Positions 33,350 through 44,748 of a stretch of DNA of 64,000 bases are shown here, piece by piece. The stretch lies in NCBI GenBank assembly GCA_003194525.1, contig NBIV01000033.1, forward strand, positions 1 through 64,000, written 5' to 3'. The DNA comes from Gracilariopsis chorda. Taxonomy: Eukaryota; Rhodophyta; Florideophyceae; Gracilariales; Gracilariaceae. Each line of letters opens with the position of its first letter. Position 1 is the stretch's first letter. Under the pieces are notes generated by a model that was given only the letters and a program-made list of their open reading frames with translations, was not told the DNA's origin and did no database searches. The position numbers and the translations under genes were made by a program.

Positions 33350-36300
33350 TCATGTAGCATTCTCGCCTTGCAAGTTTGGCCGTAGACTGGGTATTGGGTT
33401 TGACACATGAGATGAATGAACTGGGGCTGAAGTGGCCACACTATCTACAGACGCGAGTCTTGTGTTGATCAGCACGTCACCTCGACCGTATGTATCCCGT
33501 TCAACAAAAAATTCAGCTTCTGCATCTCCTTCCGTGTTTCGGGCGGTTGCCGCCACAACAAGAACTGCCAGCGAGTAAGTAATGAAAATGATCAAGAGCG
33601 CGATGAGCAGAATACCAATGACCATTCCGGTCAAGTTCGAAGCAAATCCACCTAATCCTTGGCCTTGTTCCTGACAAAGGGATCTGTAAGCGCCATACAA
33701 TCCGAGCGTATTTGACTGTGCGACGACAATTCGGGATTCGTTCCGTGTCTCAGCAGTGCTCACAACACCAGTAGTTCTTCTCTGATACGCTGATCGTTGA
33801 AACGGAGCTTCAAGTATCTCTCGATACGTCTTGCGGGGCCACATGCGATAGGGAACATTTTCTGAACAGGCATCCACTTTTGCTGCAACCTCGGACTTCA
33901 TTGTCATTCCAATCTTGTAACAAGTGTGATCACCTTCTTCCCGCTCCCCAGTTTGTGCTGCAACTTGATAATCTGACAGTGCGGAAACAAGCTGATTCGC
34001 TTCCCCTAGAGTTGTGATATCTACCAATACGACACGCGTGGTCTCAGAGCGATTGTTTCCTTGTATTCCAGACAAGTAAGGATAATCAAATGTCTCTGCA
34101 AGGGTAAACAGCTTACGTTCACTCTGCGTTATGTCATAAACAGCGTCACACCATTCGAATGAGGATGATGATGTACTCAAGGATTTCCCTTGCTCAGCGC
34201 TACATCGCACTGCAACTCGAATAGTGCTGAGGCCAAGCGGATAGACTGCAGGAGCTGATATCAGAGTCTGATCTGATTCACCTCCCACCGCATCCGAGGT
34301 ATATACCGCTTCCCATCCACATAAACGTCCACTCGTAGCTGAAGCGGTCAAATGCTTCATCCACATCTCTGAGAGATCCAACACAATATTGCTGACCTCA
34401 CCTGATATTGGCACAAGCCTCTGTCTAGAAGAGCCTGTAGAAATGTGGGATAGCGCGCGGGTCATACTGAAGTTGTAAAAGCGAACAAGATCCTCTTCAA
34501 GCGCCGTGTTTGGAATGTTCCTAGCCTCCGAGTAAGGTATCATTGTCAATAACTCTCTTTCTGGTGTGCGAGCTAAAGACAGATCAACTATAGTGAGGAG
34601 CTTGTATAACGTCTCTTCATCTTCAACACACGTTAATCTTGCGTAGTTGGCGGCCAGATTGACGTAATTGCGAGTGTTCGGAGTGTTAGGTCTTTCATTT
34701 TGCAGAATAATCGTCGACTTCTCTGCCCACTTCTTGACGTATCGAAGGCATGTCTCATCCACAGAGTCCTCTGAAAGCGCAACGACTTGGTGCGCCTGTT
34801 CGTACAAAAGCTGCGAAACAAAGAATCCTCTTTGGTTCACAGCACCATCGTCTCCCCAAAGGAAGTCTTGTTCGGTTTCATTATCGTAGACAGTAATATT
34901 ACCTGACAAAGTTTGTTCTGAAACAAACAGCTGACGAGTATTATTTCGCACAGCCACCAGCGTCTTCCCGTTTGCTGCAATGAGCCGACATTGCAAAACA
35001 TATCGCCCAGCTCTCGGAATCTGAAATTTAACGGTGTTTGCTCCGGTACATCCATCTACACAATACTCTCTCATGTTACCATTGAGTGATATCAAATAGA
35101 ACTGGTAAGCGAAAGATGAATTTGTCTTGAACGAGGTTGACGCATGAGCCCGGAATACTGAAGATGTAGACCCATTGTTATGAGCTATCGGAGAAAAGTA
35201 AATGTCCGGAACTTCGACTGTGTTCATCGAGATCACCGCTTCGCTCGTAAAACGTCCTGCTTCTTGAAAAGAGATAGCGAAAACATACTTAAGGCCGGGA
35301 GTCAGCTTGCCAGCCAGGATCCCGAGAGGCAAAGTTTGATAACCCGGATCGCTACTCCCCGATGCAGTGTAGTATCCAGGGTTCGTTATCAACTTATTGT
35401 TCCCGGCGATAAAGGTTGCACGTTCCCAAATCGGTTGTTCTAGACGGAATCTCCACTGTGTAATCGATGAAGCTACCGGCCTAATGACAATCTCTTCCCA
35501 GAACTCAACAGCGTTCAGGTCCACTGCGGCACCGCGCGAGTTCGTAACTTCAATTCTTTCGTATCGTGACATCCGCAACCCTTCAGAATCCACGATTGAA
35601 ATCCGTTGAACAGTAGTTCCAGTTCGCGAACCTTTTCGAACAATCAACTTGTACTCAAGGAATACTCTACCCCCGAAGCTGGTGCGTGAGAGCGCTCTCT
35701 TCGATCGAAGGAAAGAACTTGGAACCGTGAAATTTGACTCATTCTTGAACGGAAGCAGGTCTTGATCGCAGCTTGTTTGCTGTGTCATGTTTGGATACAG
35801 AGAGAAGCTGCAGGACCAGATGTACTGAAGGTCCTGAGATGATACACTTGCATTCAAGGAAATATCCGGATCATAGCTGCCGGTGGCATACATTTGTAGG
35901 TCTTCCGTGTCCGAGACTTCTCTACTTACTTCTCCTGTTCCAATGAGTGCAATCAGCGGAGCTACGAGAATCCGAACAGTCGTGGCAGCACGCCCAAGAA
36001 CAGTCATGTTGGCGCTACGAACTGTTAAACGAATTCGATGTAACCCGTAAGTCAAAAACTGCATTGGGACAATAAGCTCTCTTCCGAGTCTTGTGGGGGT
36101 AATGCTTGTCGTTGAAGTGCCGGTGTCATTTGCGAAAGAAAACAAGTACCGATTGAAAACTGGTGCAAGAGACGCGTTAAACACGTCAGGATTCAGCATC
36201 CCTTCTGTTTTCGCTTGTCTTATGGTTTCGTGTTTGTCTTCGTACAACCATTCGTACAATAAACTCTCGGTGCGCCCAGAGGAACATGTCGGTATATCTA

Positions 36301-38317
36301 CCTTTGATATGATCCTCAGGTCAACAGCAGGGCGTGAGATTGCACGACTTTCTGGTTCAACCAAGGTAACCCCAATGACAAACCCTCTGCTCTTCTTCAC
36401 GGGAAATGTGAAATTCGCTACTTGGTCTCCTTGAGTAGCCGTTACGATAATTGAAAAGCCCGTGTCGTACCCTGGAAGCATTGAATTTGCAAGTTTGAGG
36501 GTGTTTCGGTCGATTACCAGCAGAGACGAATTTCTGAAGGGTGTCGATTGCCCGTTTGAATCAACTATGATCCACTCGAAAAGGATATCCTCTTCGTTTC
36601 TCTCTGCAACACTGACAACAAAAGTTGTGATACCGCATGAATTCAAGCTGTACATGCCGCTCCCAGAGTCCTGCGATGCCCCATAAACCCGCCCAGTTAG
36701 TTGCATCGTAACGCCGTAATAATACAAATGAACCCGATTGGAGAATGAACTTCCGATTTGAAGAAGAACACCATATTTCCACGCCAATCCCACCAGAACC
36801 CTTGGAGGCGCGATAAACCGAATCTCCGTTGGTGTCACTGATACAAGGCTTGCGGTACTTATCTTGTGACTGCCAACAACCACATTGTGATTCTCAGCAG
36901 TCGGGGAAAATACTGAAAAGTTTCCATATAGTATCACTTCAACATCTCCAGTTTCTGGTACCCTTTCAGGGAAGATACTCAATATAACCAGTTGTTGGTC
37001 ATCATATGAGAAAAGAAAACCTGTGTCGTCTATGAATGTGACTCTTTCATGGTCTGAACCATTACCCGTAGTTCGCGTTGCACTTATGGTCCATGGAAGT
37101 CGTTTTCCGGTCCCAGCCTTAGTCAAAAATTTGGCCGTCTCATAGAAGTCGTCTTCGCTTCGTATGATCTGATGACTTCCTGCGATTATCGGAAATGGAA
37201 CATCATTGACGTTGAAAGACGTTATGTTCACATCAGCAGAGTTTGTCACTTCGATATACAGTTCCTCCCCACCATCTCTGCTATAGGGGTTTCCGGGCTC
37301 TATGCGACGAATAACGCAAGGAGGTTGTCCTGATATTACAACATGTACATAGGTTGCAAACAACTCATCATCGAAATCACTCCTTAGAGTAAACTTGTCC
37401 CATGAGAAAAGCACAAGAAAGTCACCTGCTCTGTTCTTTTCAAACTTGAACGCAAAGTGAGCTCCGTCGTAAGAACTGTTGTTCAAGATACCCATTGAAA
37501 ATCCCATACCACATCCAGGAGCGAGAGACATTGCACTGCCATTCCAACTTCCACCAACGGCTGAGCAAGCTGCAGGGTCCCACAGTAACTGTCCTTCGAA
37601 TTTGGAGAGACGGACGCGGATGTCTTCCAGCGAAAAGTCTGATGGGGAGCTCAATGAAGTCGTGGGGAATTCATTCGAATCGCTTCCATTAAGGTACTGG
37701 ACAAAGACCCGAAGGTCCCTTAGTGGCTGGGCGTCAATGAGTGCATAATCATCGATGACGAATGACGTCCCAAGTCCAGTCACTATCCTCCTCGTTTCTC
37801 CCATGTACAACACCATTCCAGCGGCCAAAAAATGGAGTTGCAATGAATCGAACAAGGATCCGTCCATTCTTCTGGCCTCCACCGTCAGTTGTACAAGACC
37901 TGGAAACCTTCTAAAGTCAACTACGGACGTCAGGTTCGCATAAGACTCAGTCACTGTCTGAGAAGTCGAGATATCCGTTTCGGGATCAAGTATTTCCGTG
38001 TTATTCGAAAGGAACCGGAATTGGTATCCACTGAAGTTTGAAGCCCTTTCCATGACGAATGATATCACAAACGAGTCATCGGCCGTTCCGTTTGTCATTA
38101 AGACTTCTCTCCGTTCGAAGGTGAGAGGCGAAAAGCCTGCTCGAGTATTGTCCAAAGACAGAGCTTGACGACCTCGAGAAAATTGTGCAGTTCGCTCGGA
38201 GGGATCCTCCCGTCGAAGCAGAAAAGCGTCATCCGTTCCAGTTGGTACTCCGGCAGATAGGCTCAACAAGAGAAGAAATTCGAAAAAAGCTAGAATAATG
38301 GTCATTGAAGAACACAT
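33350..38317 (-). CDS. Giant REJ/IPT-type single-pass surface protein, copy 1 (1655 aa)
   Basis: The open frame reaches upstream, but the best signal peptide starts at the ATG at 38317 or at 38305 (MTIILAFFEFLLLLSLSAG); ATGs also lie at 38404 and 38380. A very long extracellular part follows with many N-x-S/T sites. IPT/TIG-like beta domains start near residues 335 and 450 (PPCVIRRIEPGNPY, ILSIFPERVPETG). A REJ-type region (about 650-1150) includes GSYDPDIS and YIWSCSFS. Then come CVDGCTGANTVKF and FEWCDAVYD. One membrane helix (about 1566-1592, GILLIALLIIFITYSLAVLVV) and a 63-residue tail end the protein. The REJ module occurs in polycystins and sperm receptors; here no channel domain follows. 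It is probably a cell-surface adhesion or recognition protein; its role is unknown. It is tandem with copy 2. Confidence 0.8.
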   Translation of the reverse strand: MCSSMTIILAFFEFLLLLSLSAGVPTGTDDAFLLRREDPSERTAQFSRGRQALSLDNTRAGFSPLTFERREVLMTNGTADDSFVISFVMERASNFSGYQFRFLSNNTEILDPETDISTSQTVTESYANLTSVVDFRRFPGLVQLTVEARRMDGSLFDSLQLHFLAAGMVLYMGETRRIVTGLGTSFVIDDYALIDAQPLRDLRVFVQYLNGSDSNEFPTTSLSSPSDFSLEDIRVRLSKFEGQLLWDPAACSAVGGSWNGSAMSLAPGCGMGFSMGILNNSSYDGAHFAFKFEKNRAGDFLVLFSWDKFTLRSDFDDELFATYVHVVISGQPPCVIRRIEPGNPYSRDGGEELYIEVTNSADVNITSFNVNDVPFPIIAGSHQIIRSEDDFYETAKFLTKAGTGKRLPWTISATRTTGNGSDHERVTFIDDTGFLFSYDDQQLVILSIFPERVPETGDVEVILYGNFSVFSPTAENHNVVVGSHKISTASLVSVTPTEIRFIAPPRVLVGLAWKYGVLLQIGSSFSNRVHLYYYGVTMQLTGRVYGASQDSGSGMYSLNSCGITTFVVSVAERNEEDILFEWIIVDSNGQSTPFRNSSLLVIDRNTLKLANSMLPGYDTGFSIIVTATQGDQVANFTFPVKKSRGFVIGVTLVEPESRAISRPAVDLRIISKVDIPTCSSGRTESLLYEWLYEDKHETIRQAKTEGMLNPDVFNASLAPVFNRYLFSFANDTGTSTTSITPTRLGRELIVPMQFLTYGLHRIRLTVRSANMTVLGRAATTVRILVAPLIALIGTGEVSREVSDTEDLQMYATGSYDPDISLNASVSSQDLQYIWSCSFSLYPNMTQQTSCDQDLLPFKNESNFTVPSSFLRSKRALSRTSFGGRVFLEYKLIVRKGSRTGTTVQRISIVDSEGLRMSRYERIEVTNSRGAAVDLNAVEFWEEIVIRPVASSITQWRFRLEQPIWERATFIAGNNKLITNPGYYTASGSSDPGYQTLPLGILAGKLTPGLKYVFAISFQEAGRFTSEAVISMNTVEVPDIYFSPIAHNNGSTSSVFRAHASTSFKTNSSFAYQFYLISLNGNMREYCVDGCTGANTVKFQIPRAGRYVLQCRLIAANGKTLVAVRNNTRQLFVSEQTLSGNITVYDNETEQDFLWGDDGAVNQRGFFVSQLLYEQAHQVVALSEDSVDETCLRYVKKWAEKSTIILQNERPNTPNTRNYVNLAANYARLTCVEDEETLYKLLTIVDLSLARTPERELLTMIPYSEARNIPNTALEEDLVRFYNFSMTRALSHISTGSSRQRLVPISGEVSNIVLDLSEMWMKHLTASATSGRLCGWEAVYTSDAVGGESDQTLISAPAVYPLGLSTIRVAVRCSAEQGKSLSTSSSSFEWCDAVYDITQSERKLFTLAETFDYPYLSGIQGNNRSETTRVVLVDITTLGEANQLVSALSDYQVAAQTGEREEGDHTCYKIGMTMKSEVAAKVDACSENVPYRMWPRKTYREILEAPFQRSAYQRRTTGVVSTAETRNESRIVVAQSNTLGLYGAYRSLCQEQGQGLGGFASNLTGMVIGILLIALLIIFITYSLAVLVVAATARNTEGDAEAEFFVERDTYGRGDVLINTRLASVDSVATSAPVHSSHVSNPIPSLRPNLQGENAT

Positions 38318-38404
38318 AGAAGAAGCAAAGTATTTTGGTCTAGCGGTTGATGAGTGTAGCGCTCGACTAGGGACATGCATACCATTCTTCCATAACAAAA
38401 GCAT

Positions 38405-39796
38405 TGACTCCTTCTTACTCGCATGAAAAAAGAACAACAACAGAGACAACCGAGACAGCTGCTTTATAGTATGAACAAACGATTAGAAACAGTTCCTTGA
38501 ATAAAAAAAAGCCGGAGGTTATTACTTCTGTCGTCGATCAAGTCAGTACATTTGGTACACTTCGAATGGGCGGAACCTCGCGTGCTAATCATGCTGAACT
38601 TCCTAGGAGGCATCGCTAGAGACAGACAGCACAACCAACAGGATTTCCAATTAGACTTCGCAGATTACCATGGGCATGGTCTCCACCTATTTAATTAGAA
38701 GGCTTGTCTCATGTTTGGCGCAACCCACAACTACAAGGGCAACCGATCCGCAGCGCCGTGACCTGAAAACAAGAGATGGTAAATCGAAGACTTCGTCCGG
38801 TTTCCCGTGTAGTTCATTGTACAACGGTGCAAGCGCATGTGATAAGCAAGCTTAGATGCAAGCAAACGTATATGCGCTAACTCTCTAGGATCCCCAACAA
38901 CCATAGTGACATCACCGGATTTCGGAAGTCGCGAAAGCTACATAAAACCGTCCGTCCTTATTTGTACGAAAGAACCACTAGATCGTCATCGAAGTCCCTG
39001 TCGTCAATGAAAAACCATACCCGAACAAGTCAAAGAACTGCGATTTAGCCCCCCCATCGAGTCACCCCCATCTACATGAAGCATGCTTGACTACTGATGT
39101 CAATCGTTAGGTTCCAGCTCCGCCCATGCTTCTCGGACATGAGGAAATAGCGTGCGAACTACTGATTGGTTTGAGCGAACGACTCTCTATGATCGATATT
39201 ATGAAATGACTTCGGACACACGCCCCGGCAACCATCCTGCCGATGTCGGTGTAATGTAACTGTTATGGAGTTAGTAGCACAAAAGGGCCCCAAAGTTAAG
39301 TTGGATTTCCATAGATAAGCACCGGAAAGATGGGGTTGGGTAAGTACTAGCCAGAATAGAGAGTAGTTTTGACCGATTTCCAAACGCACAAAGGACATAT
39401 CCATTTGAACAGGTTCGTTTTCCTCAATTCACCCGCTCAAGAATTATGTGCAGTATTAACGATGCGGTGGCACCGTTGAACATAATACATGAACATTACG
39501 GTTATGTATCTGTATCCTGATCTAAGGTCGTGGAAGGAGAGAAATGCATTCGCGATTGGTTTGAATGCTCTTCGTCGCAAAAAGGAAACTTATACAAAGA
39601 ATTATAAATCCCATCCCGAACGAGCCTAGAGCGGACGCGTGGAGTCGTCAACAAGTACCAGGGGTACCGGTCAGCCCAGAAAACCGAATTTTCCACTGAG
39701 TCGATGTGAAACCCAATGTTAAGGCAGAAACTATTGGGCCTCATGTACCCCTTCAAATATGAAGCAGACTATGTCATTATCTAGAGAAACCTCTCT
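38405..39796. other. Spacer between the two REJ genes
   Basis: About 1.4 kb without a recognisable gene. It must contain the copy 1 promoter (near 38.4-38.7 kb) and the copy 2 terminator. No motif stands out; short frames on both strands look random. Confidence 0.4.
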
Positions 39797-42700
39797 TCAA
39801 GCAGCTGCCGCAGTTCCGACAAGCGCGGCATAGGAAGAACTAGAAGTCACCCAGGACACCGTTACACCAACAACTCCAACCATTGCTCCACCGACGGCAA
39901 GATATCCGAACTCAATATTGAACTCAGGTGTCTGTACTTGAGGTCTTCTTGCGTTCACAGGACAGTCCACGCCAACAGCACCATACGTCCCAGTGGAAGA
40001 ACTTGATAGAACCACGGTCGAACTTCTGTCCGAAGGCAAGTTTGTATCAACCTCGCTAAAACTTCTTTCGAAAGGAATAGATGATTGTTCATTAACTGGT
40101 GGGGTTACGACCTGTTTTATGGTGTAGCCTTGTGCTGAAAGACATCCCCGATACGCCGTCGCTCCGAGCCTAAGCATAGACATGTTTAGATGAAAACATC
40201 CCGGGATCTCTGGAATACTAATGTCTTGAACCCCTGTTGAGTTTTCAGTGGAAATAGTGGTATTGGCCAAGAATACTGAGTCACTCTCATGGTCCACCAT
40301 GCCTGTAAAGAACAGATAGTCGTTTGTCTCCAGTAAAGAGAAAAGTTGCTTCCTGTTGGGATCAAAAGTAGTTCCTATGCTTCCATCTTTGTCAGAGAAA
40401 GATCCCTCACACCACTCAAAGCTTGTCGCTTCCCCTTGTACCATGTTCACTTGGTTCTTAGAACATGTCACAGCGAGCGAATAGGAGGAGTGGTGCGGTT
40501 TCCAAGGGTCTCCAAATGTGCTTAGGAAGTCATATGAACCGGTCACTTGTCGGACAGCATTGCTCAACTCTCTTTCACTTCCTAGAATAGCTGCAAGAGC
40601 TTCACTTTCCCGAATGAGAGTGCTGAAAGTTTTAATATCCCCGCACTGAGCATTCCGAGAAAGAACGATAGTCATATGCTCACGCAATGTTTGGAAAACT
40701 CTGAAAACAATGCTTCGAGTATCAGCCCCTGTGACGTTCAGAGAATGTGATGGTCTACTCGGAGCAGAATCTGAGAACAATCGAAGGGAATGTCCGATGG
40801 AAAGGTTGTAAAATGCTTTCAGCTCATTCTCATGGTCAAACGACTCGGTTCTAGGAACACGCCGCACGGCCATGTCAACAATGGAGAGCAAGGAATTCAG
40901 ACTCGAAGTTGAAATGAACTCTGCTTGCATAGAGGATAGTCTCACGGCTGCTACTATGAAGCTTTTTGAACTCATTGTCGAAGGGATGGAATTGGTAACC
41001 ACTTGAACCAGTGCATTGATCATATCATTATAGTTTCGCAAATCAGATGCCGTCACAGTTCCTGACGCGAAAAGGTCTTCAAGTGACAGTAGCATTGATG
41101 TCAAAAGCTGAATTGATCCGTGATCTCCTGTTCGCTCCAGTTCACGTATAAGTCGAGCTGCTGCTGATAAGTCTGCGACTGCAGATGTTGTTCCGGAGCT
41201 CTCAACAATCTTCAGTGATTGTTGAAACTCAGCTTCATCCAAAACGGCTGTAGCGCGAATATCGCGCAGTCGAACTAATATTCTGAATGTCCCTGCGATG
41301 GGAATGCGGAACTGAATTGTACTACTTCCACTGCATCCGTCCAAACACTGCTCGCGACCATCCTCGTCAACTGCAAAAAAGTAGAACAAAAACTGAGAAC
41401 TGGAATCCAGATTGATAGTGGCAGAAGCGGAGAAAAATTCGCCAGTGCCTCCTTCAGTCACTGCTAGGTCGGGAAGAAGCAGTGTCGGCTTGTCTTTCGT
41501 TCTCACCACAATAGTCGTCTCGGTGGATTCAACGGATTGGTCCGTGCTTACCACTCTTAGACGTATTGTATATCGCTCGTAAGGTAACAGGGCATATGCT
41601 CTGATACCGAGAGGATCTTGTTGAGAGTGATTCAGTGAAGGATTGTAATATCCTTGATGCAAGATAAGGTTTTTCGGTTCTGCAAGAACATTCGTATTAA
41701 GGCCGGCTGAAATTCTCATGAAGTCCCATGCAATAGCGACATTGGTGCTCCTTGGTACAATCAGTATGTCTTCATAGAAAGGAAGGCTCTCCCATTCCAA
41801 AAGACCACCGCGATTGTTAAGGATATCAATCTCGTCGAGCATTGCAGCCCCGTTATCCGAGGGGCTTATTTCTATTACTTGAGTTGAAACTTCAGACAGA
41901 AAAGACTCGGTACCAATTTGCAAGGTGTACTGGAGGTAATACCGCTTAGAACGCCCTGATTGTGTACTCATTGAAACTAAATTTCCGTGACGAACAAGAG
42001 CTCTACTCGATATGGAAAATGATTCCGACTCAGGGTTCGGTAAGAAACGTGCAGTGCACGGTTCCCCTTCATCTAAATCTTCAATCCTGGTGGCAAGCTT
42101 GCAAGTCCAAAGATGCGCAGTAATAATACTACGACCCAGCGCAACGCAATCCGGGCAAATGCTGTTCTCAGAAGTTACCATCAAGTTCTTGATGGCGCTC
42201 TGAACGAAATAAAAGGCACCGTACCCTATTACGGGGACCAGACCAGCAGGAGCAATCTCAACCGTTGTGATGGCAATGCCCGCAATTCCTGTATCATCTT
42301 TCATGTACGCACGTAGAGACACAGAATGGTTTCCATACGAAAGAAACGTCTGTGGAATAACAAATTCACGCCCCAAAAGACCAACTAATGGCTCTCGGAT
42401 TTCGCGAGTAATATCAGAATTACGGTCTTTCTTAACATACGTCTGATCTTTGAATGTCCATTCATAGCTCACAGGAGAGGGGCGATCGTAGCACTCACGA
42501 GGAGGCGTAACTATTTGAGCAAAAACTCTGACAGACACATTCGGAACAGTTATACTTCTTTTGCTTGGTGGTATTAATGACACGCCAATGACAGGGGCCT
42601 CTGTCTTGACAATAACAACAGAAGCATTCAGTTGCTGTTCGTTAACTTCACAAGTTACGGATATCTCGTAGGAACCGACTTCACCCCCAAACACAGTCGG

Positions 42701-44464
42701 CGGTATCCGAAGTTCTTTAGATGTGGCGTTGATGGTTGGATACGCGTCCAATACGTCCTGCTGTGACAAACCATCAACCCTAACCATGTTCCATTCGAAA
42801 ACATCACGTTGCGAAATTCCTTCCGGTAGCTCCGCAATGTAGCTAGATGGATCGCATGAACCCAGTTCATACTGATCGGTCGATGAATCATAACTGGCAC
42901 CAAGAACTCTTATAGATACTTCAAGCGGAATATCTGGCACGAATGAAAAATCTGATGACGTCGATACTTCAGAGTTGATGACGATCGATATGGGGAATTC
43001 GTAAGCGGTACCAACTTCCTTTCTTTCCGGTAGCTGGAAAGTGATAGACGTACGATCTTCACTTATGACTGGAACAATGCCAAAACTCGACAAGGGCTTA
43101 GTTCCGATAAGGATGTGATGAGCCGTATTGGATGGGTCAAATCCGTCAAAGTAACCAGTGATGGTAATAGTCTTGCCGGGGTTTGAATACGGTGGATCAA
43201 CACTTTGCACGACAAGAGGGACATTAATATATGAAAACTTTGCGGGCTCTGTTACAAGTTCAGATTGAACAACGGTGTCATCCTGCATAGTTATTTCAAG
43301 CACAAAGTCGAGATCAGTTCCAGACCCAACAGCAGTGATGAAATCTGCACTATACAAGCCACTCTGCAGTCGACGAAACGTACCAGGTACTTCCACAAAC
43401 TCAAAGTCGCCTACTCGAAGTTTTCTGCTCGTTGAGCGCTCAACGTTATCAAAAGTGACTGTGACTCGCTCTCCGCCCGATCTCCAGAACGATCGACGAG
43501 GTTGAACGCTTTCAATTATGGGCGGGGGATCACCGTCAACCGATATAACGAGTGAATTCTCATATTCCTCACCAAAGAGCTCTTCCGAGTCATCCGTGAG
43601 TGAGGGCCACGTAAATGCCAGGGTGGTAGTCCCATCTTTGTAAGGAGCATATCGCAAACCGTAAGTGAGCGAATTGTCATCCGTGCTGAGCTGAAAAGCA
43701 GCGCCGCAGTTGGAAGGAAGCTCTGAAAGCGGCAAGGAGGAAAGCAGAGAGCAGCTTTGTTCGTACTGCACTGGTGAAGATGCATCGCTTGTAGATGTGA
43801 CTTGAATGGTCTCCAAGGCTGAAATGAGATATTCAGCAGGTCGGACGGCACTATCAGTGCCGTCTGGAAACTGCACAAACACGTGAAGAGATCGTGAAGG
43901 ACGTTGCAGAACGTCGCGGTATGGGGAGAGAATAGCGTTTTCATCTCCAGAGTAAACGGAAACGGGAGTTGTAGACTGTCGAGTGGCTGGAGCGCCAGTG
44001 TCATCGAATATGGATAATCCGGCTATTGTGTATTGCACAGAAGCTTGACAGGAAGAAGCTTCGGCGAGCGGATCTGTAGCCGTAAGCGTGAAGGTAGTGC
44101 GTCCTACGAGAGCATCAAAGTTGAGCAGTACGGAGACATTTTGACAGTCATTGAAACCTGATTGAATAACGTTTACAGTGACGTGCGACTGGTCTGTCGG
44201 AAGCACGTTTGTAGCGGAAGAAAAACTAGTGTACGACAATCGTGAACGTAGGAGATTAGTCGGACAGGCGATGAAGTCAACAACATCCTCAGTAGCGCCA
44301 TTGGATTGTAGGAGAAGCCTTTGAGTTTGAGTGACGGACATTGTGCAAACGGAGGCTTGACGTGACGCTACGGAAGAAATGAAGTGTGGTAAAGGATGGG
44401 TGCTGATTGTTTTGAAGTAGAGAAGCATGTGAAAGAGGCAAAGCATGGGGTTGGACGGCACCAT
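39797..44464 (-). CDS. Giant REJ/IPT-type surface protein, copy 2 (1555 aa)
   Basis: Paralogue of the gene at 33350-38317, same strand. The frame is open to 44698, but the first ATG is 44464, followed by a hydrophobic leader (PMLCLFHMLLYFKT). The layout mirrors copy 1: IPT-like starts PPIIESVQPRRSFWRSGGE and VVQSVDPPYSNPGKTITITG, a REJ-type region, CLDGCSGSSTIQF, TSFEWCEGSFSD, and KQLFSLLETNDYLFFTGM. It ends in a hydrophobic segment (VGGAMVGVVGVTVSWV) only about 16 residues from the C-terminus. Copy 2 therefore lacks the cytosolic tail of copy 1 and could be tail-less or lipid-anchored. Divergence between the copies is large, so the duplication is old. No frame damage was seen. Confidence 0.8.
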   Translation of the reverse strand: MVPSNPMLCLFHMLLYFKTISTHPLPHFISSVASRQASVCTMSVTQTQRLLLQSNGATEDVVDFIACPTNLLRSRLSYTSFSSATNVLPTDQSHVTVNVIQSGFNDCQNVSVLLNFDALVGRTTFTLTATDPLAEASSCQASVQYTIAGLSIFDDTGAPATRQSTTPVSVYSGDENAILSPYRDVLQRPSRSLHVFVQFPDGTDSAVRPAEYLISALETIQVTSTSDASSPVQYEQSCSLLSSLPLSELPSNCGAAFQLSTDDNSLTYGLRYAPYKDGTTTLAFTWPSLTDDSEELFGEEYENSLVISVDGDPPPIIESVQPRRSFWRSGGERVTVTFDNVERSTSRKLRVGDFEFVEVPGTFRRLQSGLYSADFITAVGSGTDLDFVLEITMQDDTVVQSELVTEPAKFSYINVPLVVQSVDPPYSNPGKTITITGYFDGFDPSNTAHHILIGTKPLSSFGIVPVISEDRTSITFQLPERKEVGTAYEFPISIVINSEVSTSSDFSFVPDIPLEVSIRVLGASYDSSTDQYELGSCDPSSYIAELPEGISQRDVFEWNMVRVDGLSQQDVLDAYPTINATSKELRIPPTVFGGEVGSYEISVTCEVNEQQLNASVVIVKTEAPVIGVSLIPPSKRSITVPNVSVRVFAQIVTPPRECYDRPSPVSYEWTFKDQTYVKKDRNSDITREIREPLVGLLGREFVIPQTFLSYGNHSVSLRAYMKDDTGIAGIAITTVEIAPAGLVPVIGYGAFYFVQSAIKNLMVTSENSICPDCVALGRSIITAHLWTCKLATRIEDLDEGEPCTARFLPNPESESFSISSRALVRHGNLVSMSTQSGRSKRYYLQYTLQIGTESFLSEVSTQVIEISPSDNGAAMLDEIDILNNRGGLLEWESLPFYEDILIVPRSTNVAIAWDFMRISAGLNTNVLAEPKNLILHQGYYNPSLNHSQQDPLGIRAYALLPYERYTIRLRVVSTDQSVESTETTIVVRTKDKPTLLLPDLAVTEGGTGEFFSASATINLDSSSQFLFYFFAVDEDGREQCLDGCSGSSTIQFRIPIAGTFRILVRLRDIRATAVLDEAEFQQSLKIVESSGTTSAVADLSAAARLIRELERTGDHGSIQLLTSMLLSLEDLFASGTVTASDLRNYNDMINALVQVVTNSIPSTMSSKSFIVAAVRLSSMQAEFISTSSLNSLLSIVDMAVRRVPRTESFDHENELKAFYNLSIGHSLRLFSDSAPSRPSHSLNVTGADTRSIVFRVFQTLREHMTIVLSRNAQCGDIKTFSTLIRESEALAAILGSERELSNAVRQVTGSYDFLSTFGDPWKPHHSSYSLAVTCSKNQVNMVQGEATSFEWCEGSFSDKDGSIGTTFDPNRKQLFSLLETNDYLFFTGMVDHESDSVFLANTTISTENSTGVQDISIPEIPGCFHLNMSMLRLGATAYRGCLSAQGYTIKQVVTPPVNEQSSIPFERSFSEVDTNLPSDRSSTVVLSSSSTGTYGAVGVDCPVNARRPQVQTPEFNIEFGYLAVGGAMVGVVGVTVSWVTSSSSYAALVGTAAAA

Positions 44465-44748
44465 TTTCCTTGATTGGCTTGCCTCAACTGGGGGAGATGC
44501 TTGGGCGGGAAAGTCATGTGGGGAAGGCGGAAGCGGGGTATCGGGGATGATGACGAGATGAGTGGAGTGAGAACATTGGGTATAAGTTGAGCTGCCAAAG
44601 CAGCAGGCTGATAGAAAGTATGCGGGGCGAGGTATGCATTGAGCTGGCGCCACGGTGCTGGTGGATGAATATTGGATGATGGCAATGAAGCGCAGCACGC
44701 GGGGTGAACACTTGTAAATGTTGAGATGTCAAAATTGATGCACATCGT

